Shown here one piece after another: positions 25,184 through 33,558 of a stretch of DNA of 64,000 nt. The stretch lies in the NCBI RefSeq assembly GCF_018332655.1, contig NZ_BOQL01000025.1:1-64000 (forward strand), given 5' to 3'. The position numbers were made by a program, and so were the translations under genes. The notes beneath the pieces were generated by a model that was not told the origin of the DNA, did no database searches, and saw only the letters and a list, made by a program, of their open reading frames with translations. This DNA comes from Actinoplanes auranticolor (lineage in GTDB: Bacteria > Actinomycetota > Actinomycetes > Mycobacteriales > Micromonosporaceae). How positions within the stretch are numbered: the stretch's first letter is position 1; each line of letters starts with the position of its first letter.

Positions 25184-25189
25184 TATAAT
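25184..25189 (+). promoter_or_regulatory. Consensus -10 element before the GH127 gene
   Basis: A perfect TATAAT lies 39 bases before the GTG start and GGAGG ribosome site of the GH127-ricin gene. No -35 at 17 bp spacing is convincing; TTCCAT at 15 bp is the nearest. Confidence 0.5.
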
Positions 25190-25228
25190 CCACCGTGACT
25201 GCACGCCCTGGCCCACCCGGAGGCTGCT

Positions 25229-28051
25229 GTGGATCGTCGTACCTTCCTGGCCGGAACCCTCGCTGTGCCCGCCGTAGCGGCGGCCACCGAACTCCTCACC
25301 GCGACGACGGCCCGAGCGGCCGCGCCCGGCTACGTCGTGAACCGCGCGCCGCTGCGCCCCGACGCCTTCCTGCGGCTGACGCCCGGCCGGACCCGGGCCG
25401 GCGGCTGGCTCGCCACCCAGCTCGGCCACCAGCTCAACGGCCTCAACGGCCGGCTGACCGAGGTCTCGCACTTCCTGCGGTACGACCAGACCGGCTGGAT
25501 CCGTCCGGAACTGGGCGGCTGGGAGGAGGTGCCGTACTGGCTCAAAGGCTTCAGCAGCCTGGGCTACGTCACCGGTGACGCCCGGGTCGTCGCGGAGACG
25601 AAGCGCTGGATCGACGGCGTGCTCGCCACCCAGGCGACGGACGGCTATTTCGGCCCCACCCGCCTGCGGACCAGCCTGGACAACGGCCCCGACCTGTGGC
25701 CGCACATGCCGATGCTGCACGCGATCCGCACCTTCGGTGAGTTCACCGGCGACGAGCGGGTCGTGCCCTTCCTGACCCGCTTCCTGCGCTACGTCAACGG
25801 CTGTCCGACCAGCGTCTTCTCGCAGAGCTGGGGCAGCTACCGATGGGCCGACACGCTGGAGGTGGTGTTCTGGACCTACAACCGCACCGGCGACGCGTTC
25901 CTGCTCGACCTGGCCCACAAGATCCACGCGAACTCCGCGAACTACGTGAACAACCTGCCGTCGCTGCACAACGTCAACCTGGCCCAGGGTTTCCGGGAGC
26001 CGGCCGTCTACTCGGTGCTCTCCGGCGACGCCGCGCACCGGCAGGCCAGCTACGCCGACTACGACCTGGTCATGCAGACCTACGGGCAGTTCCCCGGCGG
26101 CGGGTTCGCCGGTGACGAGAACGCCCGCCCCGGCTTCGGCGACCCCCGGCAGGGCTTCGAGACCTGCGGCATCGTCGAGTTCATGGCCGGGCACGAGATG
26201 CTCGGCCGGATCACCGGCGACCCGGTCTGGTTCGACCGCGTCGAGGACCTGGCGGTCAACTCGCTGCCCGCGGCGCTGGACCCGCAGCAGCGCGGCATCC
26301 ACTACATCACCAGCGCGAACAGCATCTCGCTGCGGGACCACACCGGCAGCCAGGGGCAGTTCCAGAACGGCTTCCCGATGCAGGCGTACATGCTCGGCAT
26401 CGACAACTACCGGTGCTGCCCGCACAACTACGGCATGGGCTGGCCGTACTACGTCGAGGAGATGTGGGCGGCCACCCCCGACGCGGGCCTGGCCGCGAAC
26501 CTGCACGGTCCGTCGCGGGTCACGGCCGCGGTGGCCGGGGGTACGGAGGTGACCGTCAGCGCCGACACCGCGTACCCGTTCGGCGACACCATCACGTACA
26601 CGGTCAGCACCCCGGCGAGCGTGGCGTTCCCGTTGTACCTGCGGATCCCCGGCTGGTGCACCGACCCCGTGCTCACCGTCAACGGTGCCGCCGCGGTTGT
26701 CGCGGCCGGCCCGGCGTACGGGAAGATCAGCCGGACCTGGCAGAACGGCGACCGGGTCGTGCTGCGCCTGCCCATGCGCACCCGGGTCCGCACCTGGCCC
26801 GCCATGCAGGACAGCGTCTCCGTCGACTTCGGCGCCCTGACCTTCTCGCTGGCCATCACCGAGAAATGGACCCGCACCGGCGGCACCGAGACCTGGCCGA
26901 CCAGCGAGGTCCGGCCCGGCTCACCGTGGAACTACGGGCTCGACGGCGCGACGTCCTTCGTCGTGACGACCGGCCTCGGCGACGTGGCCGATCCGTTCAC
27001 CCCGGCGACCGCGCCGATCCGGATCACCACGCCGGCGCGCCGGATCCCCGCCTGGACGGCCGACAGCGACGAGATCGTCACGCCGTTGCAGGACAGCCCG
27101 ACGCCGTCGGCCGAGCCGGTCGAGACGGTCACGCTGATTCCGATGGGTGCCGCGCGGCTGCGGATCACCTCGTTCCCGACGATCGGGGACGGCCGGCCGT
27201 GGGTCCCGCCCGGCGTGGCCTTCCGGATCCGCAACCAGCACAGCGGCAAGGTGCTCGGCGTCGACCAGATGTCGCAGGCCAACAGCGCGCGGGTGGTGCA
27301 GTTCGCGGACAACGGCACGGCGGACCATCTCTGGCAGCTCGTCGACAACGGCGACGGCCACGTCCGGATCCGTTGCGTGAACTCGGGCAAGGTGCTCGGC
27401 GTCGACCGGATGTCCACCGCCGACTCGGCCCAGGTGGTGCAGTTCGACGACAACGGCACCGCCGACCATCTCTGGCAGCTCGTCGACAACGGCGACGGCC
27501 ACCTGCGGATCAGGAACAAGAACTCCGGCAAGGTGCTCGGCGTGGCCGGCATGTCCACCGCCGACTCGGCGAACGTCGTGCAGTACGCCGACACCGGCAC
27601 CGCCGACCACAACTGGCAGCTCATCCCGGACGGCCCGGTCAAGCTGCAGGTGACCCACACCGGCAAGGTGCTGGCGATCCAGGACATGTCCACCGCCGAC
27701 GGCGCCCAGCTCACCCAGTGGCCATCGACCGGCACCGCCGACCACGTCTGGAAGTTCGAGGACGTGGGCGGCGGCCACTTCCGGATCGTGAGCAACCTGA
27801 CCGGCAAGTGCGCCGAGGTCGGCGGCTCCTCGATGACCGACGGCGCCCGGGTGACACAGCGCGCCTACGCCGGCGGGGCTCACCAGCAGTGGCGGCTGGC
27901 CTGGGCCGGTGCCGGTGCCTTCGTGCTGGTCGCCCGGCACAGCGGGAAGGTCCTGGAGGTGTCCGGCCAGTCCACTGCCGACGGTGCGGTGGTCACGCAG
28001 TGGGCGGACCTGGGCGGGGCGAACCAGCGCTGGCGGATCGTCCCGGGTTAG
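25229..28051 (+). CDS. Secreted GH127-type beta-L-arabinofuranosidase with ricin-type lectin repeats
   Basis: The 940-aa protein has a Tat-type signal (DRRTFLAG, cleavage near residue 31) and a GH127 catalytic domain (about 40-650). The zinc/catalytic cysteine site is complete: E311-T-C313 and C396-C397 in CCPHN, equivalent to the ligands of HypBA1, in which one cysteine is the nucleophile. A ricin-B beta-trefoil module follows (about 663-940) with six repeats carrying GKVLGV and a later QW or LW pair. It would release L-arabinofuranose from plant or glycoprotein glycans outside the cell, anchored by the lectin. Substrate is inferred from family. It overlaps the convergent anti-sigma gene by four bases. 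Confidence 0.88.
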   Translation: MDRRTFLAGTLAVPAVAAATELLTATTARAAAPGYVVNRAPLRPDAFLRLTPGRTRAGGWLATQLGHQLNGLNGRLTEVSHFLRYDQTGWIRPELGGWEEVPYWLKGFSSLGYVTGDARVVAETKRWIDGVLATQATDGYFGPTRLRTSLDNGPDLWPHMPMLHAIRTFGEFTGDERVVPFLTRFLRYVNGCPTSVFSQSWGSYRWADTLEVVFWTYNRTGDAFLLDLAHKIHANSANYVNNLPSLHNVNLAQGFREPAVYSVLSGDAAHRQASYADYDLVMQTYGQFPGGGFAGDENARPGFGDPRQGFETCGIVEFMAGHEMLGRITGDPVWFDRVEDLAVNSLPAALDPQQRGIHYITSANSISLRDHTGSQGQFQNGFPMQAYMLGIDNYRCCPHNYGMGWPYYVEEMWAATPDAGLAANLHGPSRVTAAVAGGTEVTVSADTAYPFGDTITYTVSTPASVAFPLYLRIPGWCTDPVLTVNGAAAVVAAGPAYGKISRTWQNGDRVVLRLPMRTRVRTWPAMQDSVSVDFGALTFSLAITEKWTRTGGTETWPTSEVRPGSPWNYGLDGATSFVVTTGLGDVADPFTPATAPIRITTPARRIPAWTADSDEIVTPLQDSPTPSAEPVETVTLIPMGAARLRITSFPTIGDGRPWVPPGVAFRIRNQHSGKVLGVDQMSQANSARVVQFADNGTADHLWQLVDNGDGHVRIRCVNSGKVLGVDRMSTADSAQVVQFDDNGTADHLWQLVDNGDGHLRIRNKNSGKVLGVAGMSTADSANVVQYADTGTADHNWQLIPDGPVKLQVTHTGKVLAIQDMSTADGAQLTQWPSTGTADHVWKFEDVGGGHFRIVSNLTGKCAEVGGSSMTDGARVTQRAYAGGAHQQWRLAWAGAGAFVLVARHSGKVLEVSGQSTADGAVVTQWADLGGANQRWRIVPG
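27217..28048 (+). repeat. Six in-frame ricin-type repeats, two nearly identical in DNA
   Basis: About 140-bp units encode successive QxW-type lectin repeats. The first three share long DNA identity (the CATCTCTGGCAGCTCGTCGA block occurs twice), which suggests recent duplication; the last three are diverged. Confidence 0.75.
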
Positions 28052-28668
28052 CAGCCGGCCGGGCGGGCCGGCTCGCCGAACTCCACCAGGGCCATGTTCA
28101 CCTCGGTCGTGGTGGCCAGCCGGCGGAAGCCGGTGCCGAGCGCCAGGTCGATGGTCCGGCCACCCCGGTCGGGCAGGAACTTCATGGCGACGTCGCCACT
28201 CACCAGGGCTCGCACCACCGTGGCGGCGCCCACCGCCTGGGGCCCGTACCGGAGCACCGCCACGGGTCCCGCGTTGTCGGCGTCCGGATCGAACCACCTC
28301 AGCTCGTCGGCGACGAAGCCGCGATGCTTGAGCTCGATGGCCGTCTCGCCGACCAGGTCGGAGCGGCCGACGACCTTGATGATCACGTCGCCGGGGTCGT
28401 CGGGCAGCTCGAGGTCGACGGGGAACGAGCAAACCGACGACGAGGGGGCAGCGGGCGGCGGGGCGACCGGATCCGCCGCACCACCGGCGACCGAACTCAG
28501 GCCGAATCCGCCCGCTACGACCATCGTGGCGAGCGCCGCTGCCGTGCCGGCCCGGCGGCGACGGATCCGGCTGCGCCCCCGGGCCCGGACGGCAGCCGCC
28601 GGGGCCAGCCGCAACTGCTCGACGTCCGCCTCGAGCTCGGCGAGCCGCTCACGAACGGGTCGGGACAT
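28048..28668 (-). CDS. Putative membrane-anchored anti-sigma factor
   Basis: The 206-aa protein starts with a short cytoplasmic region of leucine/glutamate heptads (RERLAELEADVEQLRL), a basic stretch, one membrane helix (about 43-63) and an outer domain of about 140 residues. Its gene overlaps the end of an ECF sigma gene by 20 bases and has its own AGGAGG site. Size, topology and position fit an anti-sigma or sensor partner, although no zinc-binding HxxxCxxC motif is present, so the role is inferred from context. Confidence 0.62.
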   Translation of the reverse strand: MSRPVRERLAELEADVEQLRLAPAAAVRARGRSRIRRRRAGTAAALATMVVAGGFGLSSVAGGAADPVAPPPAAPSSSVCSFPVDLELPDDPGDVIIKVVGRSDLVGETAIELKHRGFVADELRWFDPDADNAGPVAVLRYGPQAVGAATVVRALVSGDVAMKFLPDRGGRTIDLALGTGFRRLATTTEVNMALVEFGEPARPAGC

Positions 28669-29164
28669 CGTTGACCTCCTGGGGGTGGTCGCCGAGCAGC
28701 TCGGCGAGCGCGGTGCGGGCCCGGGACAACCGGGCTTTGACGGTGCCGGCCGGGGCGCCGGTGTGCAGCACGATGTCGTTGACCGACATGTCGTACAGGT
28801 AGTGCAGGGCCACCGCCTGGCGCTGGGCGGCCGGCAGTTGCTGCAGGGCGGCGACCACGGCCACCCGATCCGGTGACGGGCTCGGCGTCTCCACGTCGGG
28901 CGGACCCATCCGGGCATGCGCCGCCCACCGGCGCCGCAGACCCCGCCACCGGTTCGCCGCCAGCCGCCAGCCGGCCGCGCGGACCCAGCCCTCCGGGTTC
29001 TCATAGCCGGACACCTTCGGCCAGTGCTGCCAGGCCCGGGCGTACGCCTCCTGGGCGATGTCCTGTGCGTCGGCCAGGTCGCCACAGACGGCGTACAGGT
29101 AGAGCACGACGCGCCGGGCGCTCGCCTGGTAGAAGGCGTCGAAGTCAGCGGTACTGGGTGGCAT
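28649..29164 (-). CDS. ECF RNA polymerase sigma factor (SigE family)
   Basis: The 171-aa protein has sigma region 2 (DLADAQDIAQEAYARAWQHW) and region 4 (LPAAQRQAVALHYLYDMSVNDI with GAPAGTVKARLSRAR). This is the short two-domain architecture of actinobacterial SigE-family ECF factors. It would direct RNA polymerase to a small regulon upon release by the overlapping downstream membrane protein. Start chosen at ATG giving MPPSTADFD; a GTG four codons upstream is possible. No target promoter was identified. Confidence 0.85.
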   Translation of the reverse strand: MPPSTADFDAFYQASARRVVLYLYAVCGDLADAQDIAQEAYARAWQHWPKVSGYENPEGWVRAAGWRLAANRWRGLRRRWAAHARMGPPDVETPSPSPDRVAVVAALQQLPAAQRQAVALHYLYDMSVNDIVLHTGAPAGTVKARLSRARTALAELLGDHPQEVNDVPTRS

Positions 29165-29206
29165 GACCAAGTACACCCCGCAGCGGCGGGGCCGGTTGCA
29201 TCCTGG

Positions 29207-29569
29207 TCAGTAGACGAGCGCTTGCGCGCCCCCGGCCATGATCTCCTCGACGAACACCGCGGCGCCGGCGATCCGGATACCCGGCAGCACGTCGTCCGGG
29301 CCGATCTGCCGGCGGGCGGCGCACTGCGTGCAGGCGGTGACCCGGCCGCTGCCGATCAGCAGGTCCAGCAGGTCCGGCAGCGGTGCGGCGTGCGGCAGCT
29401 CGAACTGCGCGGCCCGGCCCGGCAGGGCGAACCAGGTGGACTCGCCGGTGAGCCAGAACGAGACGTCCACCCCGGACGCGGCCGCGGTCGAGGCCACGGT
29501 GAACGCCTGCGAGCAGCGCTCCGGGGCGTCCGCGCCGGCGGTTGCCTTGACGACGAGCAAGCGGGCCAT
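29207..29569 (-). CDS. DsrE/DsrF-like family protein
   Basis: The 120-aa protein has the DsrE fold: LLVVKATAGADAPERCSQAFTVASTAAASG at the N-terminus, and a C-terminal CTQC motif (residues ~80) before ARRQIGPDDVLPG. DsrE proteins carry sulfur or act in redox partner networks, and the two cysteines could be reactive. It is divergent from the small membrane protein/nitrobindin genes. An ATG four codons upstream is an alternative start. Confidence 0.8.
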   Translation of the reverse strand: MARLLVVKATAGADAPERCSQAFTVASTAAASGVDVSFWLTGESTWFALPGRAAQFELPHAAPLPDLLDLLIGSGRVTACTQCAARRQIGPDDVLPGIRIAGAAVFVEEIMAGGAQALVY

Positions 29570-29595
29570 GCCGGTCAGCATAGGATGGGCCGGTC

Positions 29596-29700
29596 ATGGT
29601 TACCGAGATCGGGTTCGTGAGTCTGCTGGTCGCCGGGTTCGGCGGGCTGGCAGGCGGTTTGGGCTATCTGGCGATGCGCATTGCAAGGGGACGCTGGTGA
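29596..29700 (+). CDS. 34-aa single-helix membrane protein
   Basis: This is a short frame encoding one hydrophobic helix (FVSLLVAGFGGLAGGLGYL) with a basic C-terminus (RIARGRW). Its stop overlaps the GTG start of the nitrobindin-like gene as GTGA, a sign of coupled translation, and a TAGGAT -10-like element lies nine bases before its ATG. Similar tiny genes precede nitrobindin genes in related genomes, as far as I recall; no function is known. Confidence 0.6.
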   Translation: MVTEIGFVSLLVAGFGGLAGGLGYLAMRIARGRW

Positions 29701-30296
29701 GCAGTGAGACGGAAAACCCGCTGGGCCCGCCGCCCTGGCTGAACGCTCCGCCGGTCGGGCCGTACCCGTACGAGGACACGCACGACCTCCGCAAGGGACC
29801 GGATCTGCACCCGGCGCTGCTGGGGCTGTTGCCGTTCATCGGGTTGTGGCGCGGCCGCGGGCAGGGTGGCTTCCCGGCGCCCGAGGACTTCGACTTCGCC
29901 CAGGAGGTCCGGATCAGCCACGACGGGCGGCCGTTCCTGGCGTACGAGTCGCGGATCTGGATCCTGGACGCGGATTCCCAGCCGGTGCGGATGGCCGACC
30001 GGGAGACCGGCTGGTGGCGGCCCGTCCTGGTGAACGACCGGCCGGGCGACGAGATGGAAGCCACGATGATGACGCCGGACGGCGTCATGGAGCTCTACGT
30101 CGGGCGGGTCAACGGCACCCGGCTGGAGATGGTCACCGACGCGGTCGTCCGCACGCCGTCAGCCCTGGAGGTCACGGCCGGTCACCGGCTGTTCGGCATC
30201 GTCGACGGGGCGCTGCTCTACGCCCACGAGATGTCCGGCATGGGCGAGACCTTGGTGCCGCACTTGTCGGCGAGGTTGCTCCGTATCGGTGGCTGA
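29697..30296 (+). CDS. Nitrobindin-like heme beta-barrel protein (FABP family)
   Basis: The 199-aa protein matches nitrobindin/THAP4-like domains (DUF1794): the barrel opening GLWRGRGQGGFP (about 49-60) and a C-terminal HLSARLLR with the proximal-side histidine. Such proteins bind ferric heme and isomerise peroxynitrite to nitrate, or bind nitric oxide. Pro-rich N-terminal 40 residues are extra. Start is a GTG coupled to the 34-aa frame. It is near DsrE and Fur genes, suggesting a stress or metal theme. Confidence 0.85.
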   Translation: MSSETENPLGPPPWLNAPPVGPYPYEDTHDLRKGPDLHPALLGLLPFIGLWRGRGQGGFPAPEDFDFAQEVRISHDGRPFLAYESRIWILDADSQPVRMADRETGWWRPVLVNDRPGDEMEATMMTPDGVMELYVGRVNGTRLEMVTDAVVRTPSALEVTAGHRLFGIVDGALLYAHEMSGMGETLVPHLSARLLRIGG

Positions 30297-30386
30297 TCTT
30301 CCCCAGATCAAGGTCAAGGTCAGGATGTCGTGCCTGGTTGCATGGTGCTGACCGTCGCTCCCGCCGAACGCGAGGTCCGTGCTCGG

Positions 30387-31178
30387 TCAGGAGCCGTCGA
30401 AGCCGAGCAGGGCGAGGAGGCGCGGGCTCCACGGTGACGCCGCTCGCGCGGCGCCATCGAGGGTGCGCGCCTCGGCCAGGCCGCGCAGGGAGCTGGCCAG
30501 CCAGATCGCGTCGGTGGCCGGCAGGTCGGCTGCGGTGATCATGCGTTCCTCCGGGCGCAGGCCCAGCTCCGGCGCGCGGCTGAGCAGGTGGGCCGCGGTG
30601 GTGCCGGGGAGGATGCCGGTCTGCTGCGGCGGGACCGTGCAGAGGGTGTCGCCGGTGAGCCAGATGAGGCTGGCCGTCGGGGCTTCCAGGGCGTGGCCGT
30701 CGGCGCGGAGCCAGAGGACGTCGTCGGCGCCCTGGTCCTTGGCCCAGCGGGTGGCGGCGAGGTTCTCCGCGTACGAGATGGTCTTGGCCGTGGCCAGCGA
30801 CCAGGGTGGGCGGGCGGTCAGGCCCAGGTCCGCGGTGATCAGCTTGATGCCCTCCCGGCGCTGGCGGCGGGCCGTGGCCGGCACCGCGCCGACCGTGGCA
30901 TAGAACGTCGCCGGGGTGACGATCAACCGCAGGGCGCCCTCGCCGCCGGTCCGGGCCTGCGCCGCTCGGGCGGCCAGTGCGGTGAGCTCCGCACGCGGTG
31001 GCAGCGGCAGCTCCAGCAAGGCCGCCGACCGGGCCAGACGGTCCAGATGGGCGTTGAGCAGCCAGGGACCGTCCGGGCGCAGGTGCAGCGTCTCGAAGAC
31101 GCCCTCGCCGTACAGCACGCCCCGGTCCGCCGGGCTCAGCTCACCTGAGCCGGGGATCACCATCAAGCTGTCGCTCAC
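30387..31178 (-). CDS. pabC: Aminotransferase class IV, aminodeoxychorismate lyase-like
   Basis: The 263-aa protein has the fold-type IV PLP pattern: GVLYGEGVFETL near residue 20 and the catalytic lysine K132 in AKTISYAENLAA, followed by GADDVLWLRADG. Closest family role is 4-amino-4-deoxychorismate lyase, making p-aminobenzoate for folate; a branched-chain or D-amino acid transaminase cannot be excluded. It is divergent from fur and near ygfZ, a folate-binding protein, which supports a folate link. Confidence 0.78.
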   Translation of the reverse strand: MSDSLMVIPGSGELSPADRGVLYGEGVFETLHLRPDGPWLLNAHLDRLARSAALLELPLPPRAELTALAARAAQARTGGEGALRLIVTPATFYATVGAVPATARRQRREGIKLITADLGLTARPPWSLATAKTISYAENLAATRWAKDQGADDVLWLRADGHALEAPTASLIWLTGDTLCTVPPQQTGILPGTTAAHLLSRAPELGLRPEERMITAADLPATDAIWLASSLRGLAEARTLDGAARAASPWSPRLLALLGFDGS

Positions 31179-31204
31179 CAGAGAAGAGGGTATGCCGAGC
31201 GAAC

Positions 31205-31210
31205 TATGCT
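31205..31210 (+). promoter_or_regulatory. -10 element of the fur-ygfZ transcript
   Basis: TATGCT ends six bases before the GTG of the Fur-family gene; no ribosome site is present. The mRNA is probably leaderless. Confidence 0.5.
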
Positions 31211-31216
31211 CGTAGC

Positions 31217-31639
31217 GTGTCCTCCTCTTCCCTCGCCGAGATGCTCCGGGAGCGCGGCCTGCGACTGACTCCGCAGCGCCAGCTGATCCTGGAGGCGGTG
31301 CACGAGCTGGGCCACGCGACCCCCGAGCAGATCCACCACACCGTGCGGCAGCGCGCGGCGGGCGTCAACATCACCACCGTCTACCGCACCCTCGAGCTGC
31401 TCGAGGACCTCCGGCTGGTGAGCCACACCCATCTGTCGCACGGGTCACCGACGTACCACCGGGCCGGCGAGGACCAGCACGTCCATCTGGTCTGCCGCGA
31501 CTGCGGGTCGATCGACGAGGTCGATCCGGCGGTGATGCTGCCGGTGACCGAGCAGCTGCAGCGGGACCGCAACTTCCGGGTCGACGTGGGGCACGTGTCC
31601 CTGTTCGGCGTCTGCGGCGACTGCAAGGAGCAGCCATGA
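31217..31639 (+). CDS. Fur family metalloregulator
   Basis: The 140-aa regulator has an N-terminal winged helix (LTPQRQLILEAVHELGHATPEQIH, about 17-40, recognition region VNITTVYRTLELL). Its metal/dimer domain contains HVHLVCRDCG and a C-terminal GVCGDC; these two CxxC pairs bind structural zinc. Fur-family members sense iron, zinc, nickel or peroxide; the sensed ligand is not certain, though the motifs fit the zinc (Zur) branch or a general one. The stop overlaps the ygfZ start (ATGA). Confidence 0.9.
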   Translation: MSSSSLAEMLRERGLRLTPQRQLILEAVHELGHATPEQIHHTVRQRAAGVNITTVYRTLELLEDLRLVSHTHLSHGSPTYHRAGEDQHVHLVCRDCGSIDEVDPAVMLPVTEQLQRDRNFRVDVGHVSLFGVCGDCKEQP

Positions 31640-32697
31640 CCACCGTTCTCATCGAGGAGCTGGAGCCCGCGTCGGCCGACGCCGGCGTACCGGCCCACTA
31701 CGGCGACCCGATGCGCGAGCAGCGCACCCTCGACACAGCCGTCGGCCTGGTCGACCGCTCCAACCGCGACGTGCTCGCCGTGCCGGGCGAGGAACGCGCG
31801 AGCTGGCTGCACACCCTGACCACCCAGCACCTCAGCGATCTGCGCGCCGGGCAGGGCACCGAGCTGCTCGTGCTCTCCCCGCACGGGCACGTCGAGCAGC
31901 ACGCCCTGGTCGCCGAGGACGGCACCATCGCCTGGCTCGACACCGAGCCCGGAGCGGGCGCGGCCCTGCTGAAGTACCTCGAGATGATGCGTTTCTTCAC
32001 CAAGGTCGAGCCGCGCGACGCGAGCGCCGAGATCGCGGTGCTGTCGCTGATCGGGCCGCACGCGGTGGCCGCCGCGCGGGAGCACCTGGGCGTGGAGCTC
32101 GCCGAGCCGCGGATCTTCGAGGTGCCCGGCCCGAAGTTCGCCGCCGGGACGGTGCCGGCCGCACCGACCGCGCTCTACGACGTGCGGCCGTTCGGTGCCG
32201 GTGCCCTGGCGCGGCGGGTGCCGCTGGGCGTCGACCTGCTGGTGCCACGCTCGTCGCTGGAGAGCGTGCTCGCGCTGCTGGCCGGCGTGCCGAAGGCGGG
32301 GCTGTGGGCGTACGAGGCGGTCCGGGTGGCGCACCGGGTGCCGCGGCTGGGCTGGGAGACCGACCACCGGACGATCCCGTCCGAGGCGGGCTTCGTGGCG
32401 CCGGCCGTGCACCTCGACAAGGGCTGCTACCGCGGCCAGGAGACGATCGCCCGGGTGCATCACCTGGGCAAGCCGCCGCGCCGGCTGGTGCTGCTGCACC
32501 TCGACGGGATCGCCACCGATCAGCCGCCCGCGCAGGGCACGCCGGTGACCCTGGACGGCCGGGCCGTGGGCTACGTCGGCACCGCCGTCCGCCACCACGA
32601 GCTGGGCATGATCGCGCTGGCGGTGCTCAAGCGCAACGTCGCCGACGATGCGGCGCTGCTGGTGGGGGAGTCGGCCGCGGCCATCGACATCTCCTGA
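31636..32697 (+). CDS. ygfZ: YgfZ/GcvT-domain folate-binding protein
   Basis: The 353-aa protein carries the GcvT-like folate-binding fold and the YgfZ signature KGCYRGQE with Cys264. YgfZ assists repair or assembly of some iron-sulfur enzymes using tetrahydrofolate. It is co-transcribed with fur and lies opposite a PabC-like enzyme, a consistent folate/metal neighbourhood. Length is as expected for actinobacterial members. Confidence 0.9.
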   Translation: MTTVLIEELEPASADAGVPAHYGDPMREQRTLDTAVGLVDRSNRDVLAVPGEERASWLHTLTTQHLSDLRAGQGTELLVLSPHGHVEQHALVAEDGTIAWLDTEPGAGAALLKYLEMMRFFTKVEPRDASAEIAVLSLIGPHAVAAAREHLGVELAEPRIFEVPGPKFAAGTVPAAPTALYDVRPFGAGALARRVPLGVDLLVPRSSLESVLALLAGVPKAGLWAYEAVRVAHRVPRLGWETDHRTIPSEAGFVAPAVHLDKGCYRGQETIARVHHLGKPPRRLVLLHLDGIATDQPPAQGTPVTLDGRAVGYVGTAVRHHELGMIALAVLKRNVADDAALLVGESAAAIDIS

Positions 32698-32712
32698 GCA
32701 GGGGCGGCATGA

Positions 32713-32718
32713 CAGGAT
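32713..32718 (+). promoter_or_regulatory. -10 element of the BKACE transcript
   Basis: CAGGAT ends six bases before the ATG of the beta-keto acid cleavage gene. No ribosome site is visible, so a leaderless mRNA is likely. Confidence 0.45.
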
Positions 32719-32724
32719 CGCGGC

Positions 32725-33558
32725 ATGACCGGGACCCTCATCACTGTCGCGCCCACCGGCGCGGAGAGCAGTAAGGCAGCCGTACCCGCGCTGCCGGTGA
32801 CGATCGACGAGCTCGTGGCCACCGCCAAGGAGTGCGAGGCGCTCGGCGCCGCGATCGTGCACGTCCACATCCGCGACGACGCGGCCGAGCCGACGCTGGA
32901 CCAGGGCCGGCTGCGCGAGACCGTGGCCGCGCTGCGGCAGTCGACGGACCTCATCGTGCAGCTCTCCTCGGGCGGCGCGGTCACCGATCCGGAGGCCGAC
33001 CGGCTGGCCGTGCTGGACGCGCGCCCGGAGATGGCCTCCTGCACGATGGGCACGGTCAACTTCGGCGACGGCGTGTTCCTGAACCGCTGGGAGTTCATCG
33101 TCGACCTGCACACCCGGATGCAGGACAAGGGCATCGTGCCCGAGTACGAGATCTTCGACCTGGGCCAGCTGACCACCCTGCAACGCCTGCTCGCGCAGCA
33201 CGGGCTGCCGTACGGCGGCCACGTCCACGTCGACCTGGTGATGGGCGTGCCCGGTGGCATGCCCGGCACCGCCGCCGCACTGGTCGCCTGCCACCAGGCC
33301 ATCCGGGACCTGCCCGCGGGCAGCACCTTCTCCGCCACCGGCATCGGCCGCAGCACGATCCCGGTCATCCTGGCGTCGCTGGCGACCGGCGGGCACCTGC
33401 GGGTCGGCATGGAGGACACCGTCACGTACGCGAAGGGCCGCCCCGTCGAGTCGAACATGCAGCTGGTGGCCCGCGCGGTCGGCTTCGCCCAGCTGGCCCA
33501 GCGCCCGCCGCTGACCACGGCCGAGGCCCGCGAGCTGCTCGGGATGGTGGCCCGATGA
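32725..33558 (+). CDS. Beta-keto acid cleavage enzyme (BKACE, DUF849)
   Basis: The 277-aa TIM-barrel protein has the BKACE zinc motif HVHIRD (residues 46-51), GHVHVDLVMGVPGG and HLRVGMEDT. The family condenses a beta-keto acid with acetyl-CoA to give acetoacetate and a new CoA ester; the zinc ligands are two histidines of HVHIRD and a further residue. The specific keto acid is unknown. The asparaginase gene overlaps its stop (ATGA), suggesting an amino-acid catabolic unit. Confidence 0.87.
   Translation: MTGTLITVAPTGAESSKAAVPALPVTIDELVATAKECEALGAAIVHVHIRDDAAEPTLDQGRLRETVAALRQSTDLIVQLSSGGAVTDPEADRLAVLDARPEMASCTMGTVNFGDGVFLNRWEFIVDLHTRMQDKGIVPEYEIFDLGQLTTLQRLLAQHGLPYGGHVHVDLVMGVPGGMPGTAAALVACHQAIRDLPAGSTFSATGIGRSTIPVILASLATGGHLRVGMEDTVTYAKGRPVESNMQLVARAVGFAQLAQRPPLTTAEARELLGMVAR

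Noticed and set aside
23813-26506. 897-codon minus-strand frame opposite sseA, DUF1416 and GH127
   Set aside because: No motif or start signal; it spans three independently supported genes.
31381-33396. 671-codon minus-strand frame opposite ygfZ and BKACE
   Set aside because: It is a shadow of two genes with intact family signatures.
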